A stretch of DNA of 64,000 nucleotides from Streptomyces sp. T12 (GTDB lineage: Bacteria > Actinomycetota > Actinomycetes > Streptomycetales > Streptomycetaceae): the NCBI RefSeq assembly GCF_028736035.1, contig NZ_CP117866.1, positions 8,349,001 to 8,413,000 on the forward strand, written 5' to 3'. A model generated the notes under the pieces. It saw nothing but the letters and a program-made list of their open reading frames with translations. It did not search any database and had not been told where the DNA came from. Each line of letters begins with the position of its first letter. Within the stretch, counting starts at the first letter, position 1. Of the stretch, positions 41,402-50,142 are shown in pieces. The position numbers and the translations under genes are program-made.

Positions 41402-41478
41402 ATGGCGCCGGAACATACGCCCCGGCGCAGATGGGCGCACACTGGAAGAGTGCTGTCGGTGCTCAAGGGGGTGTCGAC

Positions 41479-42060
41479 ATGGCTGCGTCGAAATGCACGA
41501 GGGTGCGGCTGTGGCGGTGGCGGCGGAGTCCGCTGCGGCGGCGCAGTGACCTCATCGAGGCCTGGGTCGTGCTGTGCGGCTGGGTGTTCGCGCTGGTCGC
41601 CGCCCTGTTCGCGGGCCTGGCGGCGGCGGACGCGGTCGTGCACTCGGCGCAGGAGCAGCGGGCCCAGAGCCACAAGGTCACGGCCGTACTCGTGAAGGAC
41701 GCCGAGGATCCGGGGCCCTCGCGGGTCACCACCGACCATCTCGTGTGGGCCACCGTCCGCTGGACCGAACCGGACGGCTCGACCCGCACGGACGAGGCAC
41801 GCGTACCGCCGAAGGCGCAGGCGGGCAGCAAGGTCGAGGTGTGGGCCGACCGCCACGGCGCCATCGCCAACGAGCCGCTGTCCGAGAGCGAGCTGGTGCT
41901 GCACTCGATCGCCGGAGGCGTCCTGGCCGGTGCGGCCACCGCCGGCATCGTGCTGGGGTCCACCTGGGTGGTACGGCTGGGTCTGGAGCGGCGGCGGCTG
42001 GAGCAGTGGGCCGCGGAGTGGGAGCGGATGGACACGCCGTGGGGGTGGAAGACGGGTTGA
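41479..42060 (+). CDS. Rv1733c-like two-TM membrane protein
   Basis: 193 aa. A basic N-terminus precedes a transmembrane helix (VVLCGWVFALVAALFAGLAA), an extracytoplasmic domain (VLVKDAEDPGPS, VWATVRWTEPDGSTRTDEAR) and a second helix (AGGVLAGAATAGIVLGSTWV), ending in a cytoplasmic Trp-rich tail. This layout matches Rv1733c-family membrane proteins, which are common in Streptomyces and of unknown function. Its GGGGG ribosome site is 6 bp before the ATG. Confidence 0.8.
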   Translation: MAASKCTRVRLWRWRRSPLRRRSDLIEAWVVLCGWVFALVAALFAGLAAADAVVHSAQEQRAQSHKVTAVLVKDAEDPGPSRVTTDHLVWATVRWTEPDGSTRTDEARVPPKAQAGSKVEVWADRHGAIANEPLSESELVLHSIAGGVLAGAATAGIVLGSTWVVRLGLERRRLEQWAAEWERMDTPWGWKTG

Positions 42061-42134
42061 TGCGGCGGCCCACGGCGGCCCACTGCCTTGCTTGTGTTCC
42101 GGGCTTGTGTTCCGGCAGGACTGCTTGCCTTCCG

Positions 42135-42878
42135 TCAGCCCGCCGACGGGCTCGGGGCCGGGGACGCGGTGTTGAGGTCCTGCAGGCCCTTGGGGATGGG
42201 GAGGGTGAGGACCGGGGTGCCCGGCTGCGGCGGGGGCGGCGTGGTCTGGTCCTGGGGGAGCTTCGGCGGGGTGGTCTGCTGGAAGTTGTTCGCGTCGAAG
42301 TTCACCAGGCCGGTCTTCTCCAGGACCGTCATGTGGTCGAGCACGGTGTCGTTCGCCTGGTCGGCCAGCTGACGGACCAGCGTGTTCTGGGTGTTGGCCC
42401 GGATCTTGGCGACCACCGGGAAGATCTGGCCGTGGGTCACCCGCATGATGGCGGTGGCCGTGGCGTCGAACTCCTTGCCGGTCTTGGAGTCCGCGGTCGC
42501 CACGAACTGCTGCTGCTGCGGGCTCGCCTGGTTGGGCAGGGTGATGCCCAGTTCGGGTGCGATCTTGCGGCAGGTCTCGTCGAGTCGGCCGTGTCCGACG
42601 ACCAGGTGCTGGCCGGCCTCCTTCATGGCCGCGGTCGTGCCCTTCTGCATCGCGATCAGCCCGAGCGGGTGCTCCCACAGCCCCGCCGCGCGGACCTTGA
42701 CGACGAAGTCCCGGTCGGCTTCGGTCAGCGGCCCGTAGCGGGTGTTGGCGATGACGCGGTCCTGCGAGGCGGACGTGGTCTCCACGCCGAGCATGGCGGG
42801 GTAGGCGAGGGCGGAGAGGGTGAGTACGAGGGCGCCTCCCACGAAGACGGTTCCTACCATGCGGCGCGAGATGGGCAT
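42135..42878 (-). CDS. DUF4142-domain secreted or anchored protein
   Basis: 247 aa from ATG 42878 with AGGAGG upstream. Signal or anchor helix (VGTVFVGGALVLTLSALAYP), a ferritin-like four-helix DUF4142 domain (LTEADRDFVVKVRAAGLWEH, LVVGHGRLDETCRKIAPELG) and a Pro-rich C-terminus. DUF4142 proteins are exported, often stress-linked in actinomycetes; function unknown. Divergent from the sensor phosphatase gene, with a CRP-like palindrome between them. Confidence 0.83.
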   Translation of the reverse strand: MPISRRMVGTVFVGGALVLTLSALAYPAMLGVETTSASQDRVIANTRYGPLTEADRDFVVKVRAAGLWEHPLGLIAMQKGTTAAMKEAGQHLVVGHGRLDETCRKIAPELGITLPNQASPQQQQFVATADSKTGKEFDATATAIMRVTHGQIFPVVAKIRANTQNTLVRQLADQANDTVLDHMTVLEKTGLVNFDANNFQQTTPPKLPQDQTTPPPPQPGTPVLTLPIPKGLQDLNTASPAPSPSAG

Positions 42879-43080
42879 CGTGCCTAGCCTCCTGACGTGA
42901 GCTGCTCGGTCCCCAGGAGGTACGTAGGGAAAGCGCGAAACAATCACCGGTGCAGGCAAAAAGTTAGGGGCCCGCTGTGCGTCGTGCGTCACGTTCGGGT
43001 CTCAGCGCAGGTGGCGCTCGAAGAAGGCCGTGGATCAGCGGCGGCTCGGTGCCCCCCGCCCCACCGCCAAGGGAATCCAT

Positions 43081-43096
43081 TGTGATGCGCATCACA
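43081..43096. promoter_or_regulatory. Perfect CRP/FNR-type palindrome
   Basis: TGTGATGCGCATCACA, a fully symmetric 16-mer matching the classical TGTGA-N6-TCACA consensus. It lies 82-97 bp before GTG 43178 and about 200 bp before the divergent DUF4142 gene. A CRP-family protein is the obvious candidate. Confidence 0.6.
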
Positions 43097-43177
43097 GTAG
43101 GGCTAGGGTGATAGCGCCTGGGGAAGCCCACAGGGCCGCGGGTCGAGCGGCGGCGCGCGTGACCGGGCCGGCTCCGG

Positions 43178-46165
43178 GTGAGGGAAGTGATCCCTTTGAC
43201 CGTGGCCTGGGACGACATCGGCGGGCTCGTCGATGCCCACGAACGCTTCCTCGCCGGCTCACTGGTCGAGTCGGACGTCCGGGACTCGGTGCTCGATTCG
43301 TGGAAGCGATGCCGCTCCGTCGGGCTCGAGCCACACCGGCTGCTGGTCCGCTACACCGCTGACGTGGCACTGGACGACCGGTTGCTGCGCGCTGTCGACC
43401 CGGTTCTGAAGGGCCTGGCCGCCTCGCTCGCCGACGTGGGGATGACCATCGCCCTGTGCGACGGACAGGGCCGGATGGTCCAGCGGCTCGGCGGTGGCCG
43501 GCAGCTGAGCGAGCGCCTCGACGCGGTGCAGTTCGCGCCCGGGTTCGACGCCTCGGAAGCGGTCGTGGGCACCAACGGTGTCGGCACCGCCCTCGCCGAG
43601 CGCGGTCCGGTCTATGTCGCCGGCCGGGAGCACTTCGCCGACTGCCTGCAGCCCTTCGCCTGTGCGGGCGCGCCCGTCCGGGACCCGTTCAGCGGGCGTA
43701 TCGAGGCCGTCCTCGACCTCACCTGCCTGCGCGACCAGGGCGACCCGGTCATGGTGCGGATGGTCCGTGACGCCGCCCGGGACATCGAGGGCCGGCTGCT
43801 GGAGCAGGCCACCCAGCGGGAACGTGCGCTCATCGCCGCGTACCGGCGGGCCGACGGCTACGCGCGGGGTTGGCCGAAGCAGCCCGCGGCGCAGCCGTTC
43901 GGCCACGACGTCGACCCTCTCGGCTCTCTCGGCCGGATCGATCTGGCGGTGCTGCGCGAGCGGGCCGAGGAACTCATCGCCTCACCGCGGCGCACCTTCG
44001 CCGAGGTCACCCTGCCCAGCGGGCGGACCGCCACCCTGTTGCGCCGGCAGGTCAGGGGAGCGGCGGGGGAGACCGGCGTCGCCGTCGAGGCCCGCGTCCT
44101 CGGCGGCCCACGGCTGCGTCACGTCCGTCCGGCACCTTCGGTCGCGCAGCCCCTGGCCGCATCGGCGGTACAGGGCACGCTCGGCTCGGCCGTCGGGGCC
44201 GTCGGGGCCGCGCAGGCCGTCCAGGCCATGCCGGTCGCGCTGGTCGCGCCGCCCGCCTCCGACGAGCCCGCACCGCCACCGCCCCGACCCCAGTCCGAGC
44301 CGGAGTCCACCAAGCCACCCCCCGTGCCGGAATCAGCCACAGCACCGCCCGCCACGACGCGCACCGTCGTCCCCACCCCCGCCGGACCGCCCTCTCACGC
44401 CCCCACCCCGACCGGACCGGACGGCGAGAGTGCCGGCGCCGAAGGGTGGCTGCTTCTCGTCGGTGAGCCCGGGGTCGGCCGGCTCGCCGTTCTGGCGCGG
44501 CGCCGGCTGGAGCTGCTGCACGACGCGAGTGTCCGGATCGGCACCACCCTGGATGTCACCCGCACCGCGGAGGAGCTCGCCGAGGTGACCGTCCCCCGGT
44601 TCGCCGACTTCGTCGCCGTCGACCTGCCCGACTCCGTGCTGAGAGGCGAGGAACCGGAGGCTCTCGGCGGTGGTACGGCGCTGCGCCGGGTGGCCATCCG
44701 CGCCGTACGCAAGGAGCCCCACAAGCTGTACGACGTCGGCGACCTGGTCGAGTACGTCCCGTCCACGCCGCAGGCCCGCTGTCTGGAGACCCGGCGGTCC
44801 GTGCTCGAACCCGTCCTGGCCGACGCGGGCGGCTGGATCGCGCAGGACCCGGCACGGCTGGAACGGGTGCTGGCGGCGGGCATCCACTCCCTGATCACCG
44901 TGCCGTTGCGGGCGCGGGGCACGACCCTCGGCGTGGTCAGCTTCTACCGCTCACTGCGGCCCGCCGCCTTCGAGGACGACGACCTGTCCCTGGCGCAGGA
45001 GTTGTCCGGCCGCGCGGCGATCTGCATCGACAACGCCCGCCGCTACACCCGCGAGCACAACACCGCCCTCACCCTGCAGCGCAGCCTGCTGCCGCGGGGC
45101 CGTTCCGAGCAGAGCGCCGTGGAGGTCGCCTACCGCTACCTGCCGGCGCAGGCCGGCGTCGGCGGCGACTGGTTCGACGTCATCCCGCTGTCCGGCGCCC
45201 GCGTCGCACTGGTCGTCGGCGACGTCGTCGGGCACGGCCTGCACGCCGCGGCCACGATGGGCCGGCTGCGCACGGCGGTCCACAACTTCTGCGCGCTCGA
45301 CATGCCGCCCGAAGACCTGCTCACCCACCTCGACGACCTGGTCGGCCGGCTCGACCGCGGCGAGGGCTGGGCGGCGGAGAACACCCCCGACTCCGGCATC
45401 GTCGGCGCGACCTGTCTGTACGCCGTCTACGACCCGGTGTCCCGGCGCTGCACCCTCACCCGCGCCGGGCACCCCCTGCCCGCGGTCGTCGCCCCCGACG
45501 GCACGGTCGAGTTCGTCGACCTGCCCTCCGCGCCTCCCCTGGGGCTCGGCGGCATGCCCTTCGAGACGATCGAGCTGGAGCTGGCCGAGGGCAGCCAGCT
45601 CGTGCTCTACACCGACGGTCTGGTCGAGGACCGGCATCGCGACATCGACGCCGGCCTGGACCAGCTGCGCACCGTCCTGGCCGGCGTCGGCCGTCCGCCG
45701 GAGGAGACCTGCGAGGCCGTTCTCGACGCCCTGCTCCCGACCCGGCCCGGCGACGACGTCGCCCTGCTCGTCGCCCGCACCCACACGCTGGGTGCCGACC
45801 GCGTGGCCCAGTGGGACCTGCCCAGCGACCCGGCGGTCGTCTCCCGCTCCCGCGCGGCGGTCACCGACCGGCTCGCCGCGTGGGACCTGGACGACCTGGC
45901 CTTCAGCACCGAACTGATCGCCAGCGAACTGGTCACCAACGCCATCCGCCACGCCGTCGGCCCCGTCCAGCTGCGCCTGCTCCGCGACCGCGCCCTGATC
46001 TGCGAGGTCTCCGACGGCAGCAGCACCTCGCCGCGCCTGCGCCGGGCCCGCAGCACGGACGAGGGCGGCCGCGGTCTGTTCCTCGTCGCCCAGCTCACCG
46101 AGCGCTGGGGAACGCGCTACACGCCCAACGGCAAGATCATTTGGACGGAGCAGCCGCTGCCGTGA
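43178..46165 (+). CDS. Multidomain sensor: AcoR-like GAF, GAF, SpoIIE PP2C phosphatase, HATPase_c
   Basis: 995 aa. An N-terminal AcoR/DhaR-like sensor (DVRDSVLDSWKRCRSVGLEP, GTNGVGTALAERGPVYVAGR), a Pro-rich linker (~360-425), a second GAF domain (LDVTRTAEELAEVTVPRFAD), a PP2C/SpoIIE phosphatase (GVGGDWFDVIPLSG, VGDVVGHGLHAAATMGRLR, LVLYTDGLVEDR) and a C-terminal RsbW-like kinase fold (ELVTNAIRHAV, DEGGRGLFLVAQLTERWG) are visible. It probably controls an anti-sigma/anti-anti-sigma switch by combined phosphatase and kinase activities. Starts at 43187 or 43202 are possible. The last 29 bp overlap the convergent peptidase gene. Confidence 0.88.
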   Translation: MREVIPLTVAWDDIGGLVDAHERFLAGSLVESDVRDSVLDSWKRCRSVGLEPHRLLVRYTADVALDDRLLRAVDPVLKGLAASLADVGMTIALCDGQGRMVQRLGGGRQLSERLDAVQFAPGFDASEAVVGTNGVGTALAERGPVYVAGREHFADCLQPFACAGAPVRDPFSGRIEAVLDLTCLRDQGDPVMVRMVRDAARDIEGRLLEQATQRERALIAAYRRADGYARGWPKQPAAQPFGHDVDPLGSLGRIDLAVLRERAEELIASPRRTFAEVTLPSGRTATLLRRQVRGAAGETGVAVEARVLGGPRLRHVRPAPSVAQPLAASAVQGTLGSAVGAVGAAQAVQAMPVALVAPPASDEPAPPPPRPQSEPESTKPPPVPESATAPPATTRTVVPTPAGPPSHAPTPTGPDGESAGAEGWLLLVGEPGVGRLAVLARRRLELLHDASVRIGTTLDVTRTAEELAEVTVPRFADFVAVDLPDSVLRGEEPEALGGGTALRRVAIRAVRKEPHKLYDVGDLVEYVPSTPQARCLETRRSVLEPVLADAGGWIAQDPARLERVLAAGIHSLITVPLRARGTTLGVVSFYRSLRPAAFEDDDLSLAQELSGRAAICIDNARRYTREHNTALTLQRSLLPRGRSEQSAVEVAYRYLPAQAGVGGDWFDVIPLSGARVALVVGDVVGHGLHAAATMGRLRTAVHNFCALDMPPEDLLTHLDDLVGRLDRGEGWAAENTPDSGIVGATCLYAVYDPVSRRCTLTRAGHPLPAVVAPDGTVEFVDLPSAPPLGLGGMPFETIELELAEGSQLVLYTDGLVEDRHRDIDAGLDQLRTVLAGVGRPPEETCEAVLDALLPTRPGDDVALLVARTHTLGADRVAQWDLPSDPAVVSRSRAAVTDRLAAWDLDDLAFSTELIASELVTNAIRHAVGPVQLRLLRDRALICEVSDGSSTSPRLRRARSTDEGGRGLFLVAQLTERWGTRYTPNGKIIWTEQPLP

Positions 46166-47837
46166 CCGGCAGCCCCGGCCCGGAGCAGCGCACGTCGGCC
46201 GCGGGCACCGTCCCGTCCACGAGATAGGCGGCGACGGCCCCGTCCACGCACGCGTTGCCGCGGCTGGCGAACACGCCGTGCGAGTAGTCGTCGTCGAGGG
46301 TGACCAGACGGGAGCCGGGCAGCACCTCCCGCAGTCGGCGGGCGCCTTCGATCGGGGTCACCGGGTCGTGCGCGGATGCGACGAGCAGGACGGGCGGGGC
46401 GGCCGGGCTGCCCAGGGCGGTGCGGTGGTTCGGGCGGTGGTGCCAGTACGCGCAGGCCGACGCCTCCAGGCCGGTCAGGACCGGCTGCGGGTCGACCCGT
46501 CGTATGCGCCGTATGTCCGCCACGACCTCCCGGGGCGTCGGTCCCGGACCGTCCGCGCACTTCACGATCCGGTTGGCCGCCTCGTAGTTGCGGGATTCCG
46601 GGCTGTCGAGGGCGGACGCGGGGCGCAGGCCGTCCGGGCTGCCGTCGGTCAGATAGGTGCGCAGCCCGTCGGCCAGGCCCGCCCAGCGCTCGGTGCGGCC
46701 CAGGGCGCGGTAGACGGCGCGGTCGAACTCCGCCGGGCCGAAGCCGTTCACCGGCCGGGCGGCGAGACCTTGGCGTACGCGCAGATACGACCGCCGTACG
46801 TCATCCGCGCCGGCGCCCAGCCCGAAGCGCTCCGCGTGCTCGGCGGTCCAGGCGAAGAAGGTGTCACGGGCGTGCAGCATCGCGCGGCTCTGGATCACGT
46901 CGAAGTCGTGCCAGTCCCACGGGCCGACCACGCTGTCCAGCACCATGCGGCCGACCCGGTGCGGAAAGCGTGCGGCGTAGGCCGCGCCCAGGTAACTGCC
47001 GTACGAGATGCCGAGGAAGCCGGCCCGTGGCTCGCCCAGCGCGGCGCGGATCGCGTCCATGTCGGAGGCCGTCTGCTCGGTGGACAGGTACGGCAGCGCC
47101 TCCGTACCCGCGCCCGCCGCGCAGTCGTCGGCCATGTCCCGTTGTGACGCGAGGTACGTCCGCTCGGCGCGCGGGGTCGTCGGCACCGGGTCCGCTCCCG
47201 GAGCGGCGAACAGGCCGCCCATCGCACCGCAGTCCACCGGCGCGCTGTGGCCGACGCCGCGCGGGTCGAAGCCGATGACGTCGTACGAACGCCGCACGCT
47301 CGCGGGGAGCTTGGCCCGCTTGGTCACCGCGTAGGGGAGCCCGGAGCCGCCCGGGCCACCGGGGTTCACCAGCAGGATGCCGCGCCGCTCGGCCGGGGTG
47401 CCGGAGGCGGGGACGCGGGAGACGGCGATCTCGATGCGCGGGCCGGACGGGCGCTCCCGGTCCAGCGGGACGGTGAGGCGCCCGCATTCCACGCGGTCCG
47501 GCGCGGGCGGCTTCGGTACGGAGTCCGGGCAGGCGCCGAAGGTGAGGGCCTGTGAACAAACCCCCGTCGTCCGCCCGAAGGGCGGGCGCTGCGGCGTCCG
47601 GTGCGTGCGACCGCAAGGCGCCGGAGCGCCCTCGTGGCGGAGCCACGTGGGTGGTTCGGCAACGCGGCTGGGGGTCCCCCCTCTGGGGGAGTGCGTGCCG
47701 GGCGTCGCAGCGCAGGCGGGGGTTTGTTCACAGGCCCTGGGGGAGGCCGACGCGCGGGCGGGGGCGGCCGTGGGGAGGAGGGCGGCCGCGGCCACGAGGG
47801 CGCACAGCAGGGCAGTGGGGCGGGGCAGAACGGACAA
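46137..47837 (-). CDS. Secreted S33 (tripeptidyl aminopeptidase-like) alpha/beta-hydrolase carrying a MITE
   Basis: 566 aa from TTG 47837 preceded by GGAGAG. Signal peptide (PTALLCALVAAAALLPTAAP). Catalytic Ser in GISYGSYLGAAYA, Asp in ASAHDPVTPIEGA and His in DDDYSHGVF, plus the C-terminal TAP-like region, fit the secreted prolyl/tripeptidyl aminopeptidases of Streptomyces. Residues ~34-97 are encoded by an inserted 194-bp element, giving a foreign Cys/Pro/Arg-rich stretch between signal peptide and mature enzyme (starting RACEQTPACAATP). The frame is kept, so a longer pro-region is expected. Confidence 0.85.
   Translation of the reverse strand: MSVLPRPTALLCALVAAAALLPTAAPARASASPRACEQTPACAATPGTHSPRGGTPSRVAEPPTWLRHEGAPAPCGRTHRTPQRPPFGRTTGVCSQALTFGACPDSVPKPPAPDRVECGRLTVPLDRERPSGPRIEIAVSRVPASGTPAERRGILLVNPGGPGGSGLPYAVTKRAKLPASVRRSYDVIGFDPRGVGHSAPVDCGAMGGLFAAPGADPVPTTPRAERTYLASQRDMADDCAAGAGTEALPYLSTEQTASDMDAIRAALGEPRAGFLGISYGSYLGAAYAARFPHRVGRMVLDSVVGPWDWHDFDVIQSRAMLHARDTFFAWTAEHAERFGLGAGADDVRRSYLRVRQGLAARPVNGFGPAEFDRAVYRALGRTERWAGLADGLRTYLTDGSPDGLRPASALDSPESRNYEAANRIVKCADGPGPTPREVVADIRRIRRVDPQPVLTGLEASACAYWHHRPNHRTALGSPAAPPVLLVASAHDPVTPIEGARRLREVLPGSRLVTLDDDYSHGVFASRGNACVDGAVAAYLVDGTVPAADVRCSGPGLPVTAAAAPSK
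47545..47738. mobile_element. MITE-like element with 21-bp perfect terminal inverted repeats
   Basis: AGGGCCTGTGAACAAACCCC begins at 47545 and its exact complement ends at 47738 (arms 47545-47565 and 47718-47738). It has no transposase coding capacity. It contains a GGGGTCCCCC...CTGGGGGAG motif of the REP type. Inserted within the S33 peptidase coding sequence without breaking the frame. No target duplication could be assigned. Confidence 0.75.
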
Positions 47838-47882
47838 GGTCTCTCCGACTCTCCGAAGGCTGGGTAAGAACGGGGTGGTAAA

Positions 47883-47896
47883 TGAAAATGATTATC
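47883..47896. promoter_or_regulatory. Fur-family (Zur-type) box in the divergent promoter region
   Basis: TGAAAATGATTATC closely matches the Fur/Zur box style TGAAAATGATTTTC known in Streptomyces. It lies between the S33 peptidase gene (start 47837) and the putative metallophore operon (start 47990), so either or both could be metal-regulated. A TTGACG (47906-47911, minus) lies nearby on the peptidase side. Confidence 0.6.
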
Positions 47897-47989
47897 GCTA
47901 ACGTGTGCGCGTCAAGTCCGGCACCCCTCCGACCGAGGGGCGCCCCGGGCTGCCTTGACGTCTGAACTCACGGCACGAAAAGGGGAGTT

Positions 47990-49246
47990 GTGGCTCATCT
48001 GCTGGTGGTAGAGAGCTGGGTCGGGTCGATGAGCAGGCTGCTGCCACGGGCGATCCGGGAGGGCGGACACGAGTTCACCTTCCTCACCCGGGACCTGCAT
48101 CACTACCTGCGCTCGGCGCCCGAGGGCACGGCGCACCCGCTGCTCGGGGCCCGCAATGTGATCACGACCGACACCAACGACATCGACGCCCTGCTGCCCG
48201 AGGTGGAGCGGCTGCACTCGGTGCTGGGCTTCGACGGGGTGGTCACCTCCTGCGACTACTACCTGCCGACGGTGGCCCGGATCGCCGGGCACCTCGGCCT
48301 GCCAGGACCCGGCCCCGAGGCGGTGCACAACGCCTGCCGCAAGGACGCCACCCGTCGCATCCTCGCCGACTCGGGCCTGCCCGGACCGCGCTTCGCCGTG
48401 CACGAGGAGTGGGCCGACCTCGCCCGCGCCGCGAAGGAGATCGGCTACCCGCTGGTCGTCAAGCCCGTCGATCTGTGCGCGGGCATGTATGTGCGGCGCG
48501 TCGACGACGAGTCCCAACTCGCCGATGCCTTCAGGGCGTTGGCCGACTTCCCGGTCAACGCCCGTGGGCAGCGGCGCACCTCCGCCGTGCTCCTGGAGGA
48601 GTTTCTCGACGGCCCTGAAGTGAGCGTCGAGACCGTGTCGTACGGGGGCGCGGTGCACCTGATCGGCGTCACGGACAAGAGCATCGGCGGAGCGCCCGCC
48701 TTCATCGAGACCGGCCACATGTTCCCGGCCGCCCTGCCGCTCGCCGACATCGACGCCGCCGAGCAGACCACGCTCGGCGCACTCAAGGCGCTCGGGCTGA
48801 CGGACGGGGTCGTGGCGCACACCGAGATCAAGCTGACCTCCGCAGGTCCGCGTGTGGTCGAGGTCAACCCCCGGCCCGCCGGCAACCGCATCACCGAGCT
48901 CGTCCGCCATGTCACCGGCATCGACCTCGCCGCCGCCTTCGTGGACGTCGCCCTCGGTCGCGAACCCGACCTCAGGCGCACGGACACCGGCCTGCGCAGC
49001 GCCGCCATCGGCTTCCTCGTCCCGGACCGCGCGGGCCGGCTCGAAGCGCTCGACGCCGGACAACTGGCCGACGAACCAGGTGTGTTGGAGGTTCAGCTCG
49101 CCGAGCCCGGCAAGATCGTGAAGGCGGCGGGCAGCAACAACGAGTACCTGGGCCACGTCATGGCCGGAGACCCGGACGGGCCCGGCGCGCGCGAGCGCGT
49201 GGAGAACCTGCTGGCCGGACTGCGCGCGGGGCTGGTGATCCGATGA
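47990..49246 (+). CDS. ATP-grasp ligase
   Basis: 418 aa from GTG with AGGGGAG. N-terminal Rossmann-like preATP domain (HLLVVESWVGSMSRLLPRAI), ATP-grasp core (GYPLVVKPVDLCAGMYVRRV, SAVLLEEFLDGPEVSVETVS) and metal-binding VEVNPRPAGNRITELV. Members ligate an amino acid or acid to an amine via an acyl-phosphate. As first gene of a ten-gene coupled operon without NRPS genes, it is the likely bond-forming enzyme of a small peptide-like product. The exact substrates are unknown. Confidence 0.85.
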   Translation: MAHLLVVESWVGSMSRLLPRAIREGGHEFTFLTRDLHHYLRSAPEGTAHPLLGARNVITTDTNDIDALLPEVERLHSVLGFDGVVTSCDYYLPTVARIAGHLGLPGPGPEAVHNACRKDATRRILADSGLPGPRFAVHEEWADLARAAKEIGYPLVVKPVDLCAGMYVRRVDDESQLADAFRALADFPVNARGQRRTSAVLLEEFLDGPEVSVETVSYGGAVHLIGVTDKSIGGAPAFIETGHMFPAALPLADIDAAEQTTLGALKALGLTDGVVAHTEIKLTSAGPRVVEVNPRPAGNRITELVRHVTGIDLAAAFVDVALGREPDLRRTDTGLRSAAIGFLVPDRAGRLEALDAGQLADEPGVLEVQLAEPGKIVKAAGSNNEYLGHVMAGDPDGPGARERVENLLAGLRAGLVIR

Positions 49247-50142
49247 CCGCCGTAAGCGCGACGCCGACGGCGCCCTGTCGAACGTACGACGACCTGGTCG
49301 CCCGCGTCCGCGCCGGCGCCCTCGGCCCCGACCCCCGCGCCCAGCGGATCGCCGTCGCCTTCACCACCCGGCAGGCGGTACGCCACGACGGGCGCGGCAC
49401 CGGCTACCGCAACGAGGTCCTCAGCCTGCGCCTCGCCGAGGCCGTCGGCTCGTGCGCCGTCGAGCCCGGGGAGCTGCCCGACAGCGCGCTCGACGACTGC
49501 GTCGGCGCCGACGTGGCAGGGCTGCTGGAGCACCCGCTGGCGGCGGTGCGGGTGGCCGCCCTGGACGCCTACCTGATGCACGTCACCCCGCACACGCCGG
49601 ACCACGGGGCCCTGCCCGTCGCGCTGCCCGCCGGGTCCTCGCTGGAGAAGTCCAAGGCCAGGGCGAGGGCCGTGGTCGAGCTGCTGGACCTGCGGGCCGG
49701 GGGCACGGTGCTGGTCGTCGGTGTCGTCAACTCCCTGCTGGAAGCGCTGCGTTCGCGAGGCATCGGCTATGTGCCGTGCGACCTCAAGGGCGGGGTGACG
49801 GAGTGGAGCGAGCCGGTCGTCGCCGACGCGCTCGCCGCGGCCGGTGGCTGTGACGCGCTGCTGGTGTCCGGGATGACCCTGGGCAACGGCACCTTCGAAC
49901 CGCTGCGCGAGCACGCGCTGCGGCACGGCAAGCAACTGGTGATGTTCGCGCAGACCGGCAGCGCGGTCCTGCCCCGTTTCCTGGGGCACGGCGTGAGCGC
50001 GGTGTGTGCGGAGCCGTACCCCTTCTTCTGGCTCGACGGCGGGCCCGGGGTGGTCCACCGGTACCGGTCATCCGGGGGCGTGGATCGGCACGGTACTTCC
50101 GGGGTCGTTCGTCAGCACGGATCCTCCGGGGGTGCGCGATGA
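49243..50142 (+). CDS. DUF364 (putative heavy-metal chelation domain) protein
   Basis: 299 aa, ATGA overlap with the ATP-grasp gene. N-terminal DUF4213-like part (RIAVAFTTRQAVRHDGRGTG, YRNEVLSLRLAEAVG) and the DUF364 Rossmann-like part (AGGTVLVVGVVNSLLEALRS, CDALLVSGMTLGNGTFEPLR). The family is associated with metals; biochemical role unknown. The C-terminus carries a degenerate Ser-Gly-Gly/Arg-His repeat (YRSSGGVDRHGTSGVVRQHG) that looks like recent in-frame expansion. Soluble. Confidence 0.8.
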   Translation: MTAVSATPTAPCRTYDDLVARVRAGALGPDPRAQRIAVAFTTRQAVRHDGRGTGYRNEVLSLRLAEAVGSCAVEPGELPDSALDDCVGADVAGLLEHPLAAVRVAALDAYLMHVTPHTPDHGALPVALPAGSSLEKSKARARAVVELLDLRAGGTVLVVGVVNSLLEALRSRGIGYVPCDLKGGVTEWSEPVVADALAAAGGCDALLVSGMTLGNGTFEPLREHALRHGKQLVMFAQTGSAVLPRFLGHGVSAVCAEPYPFFWLDGGPGVVHRYRSSGGVDRHGTSGVVRQHGSSGGAR

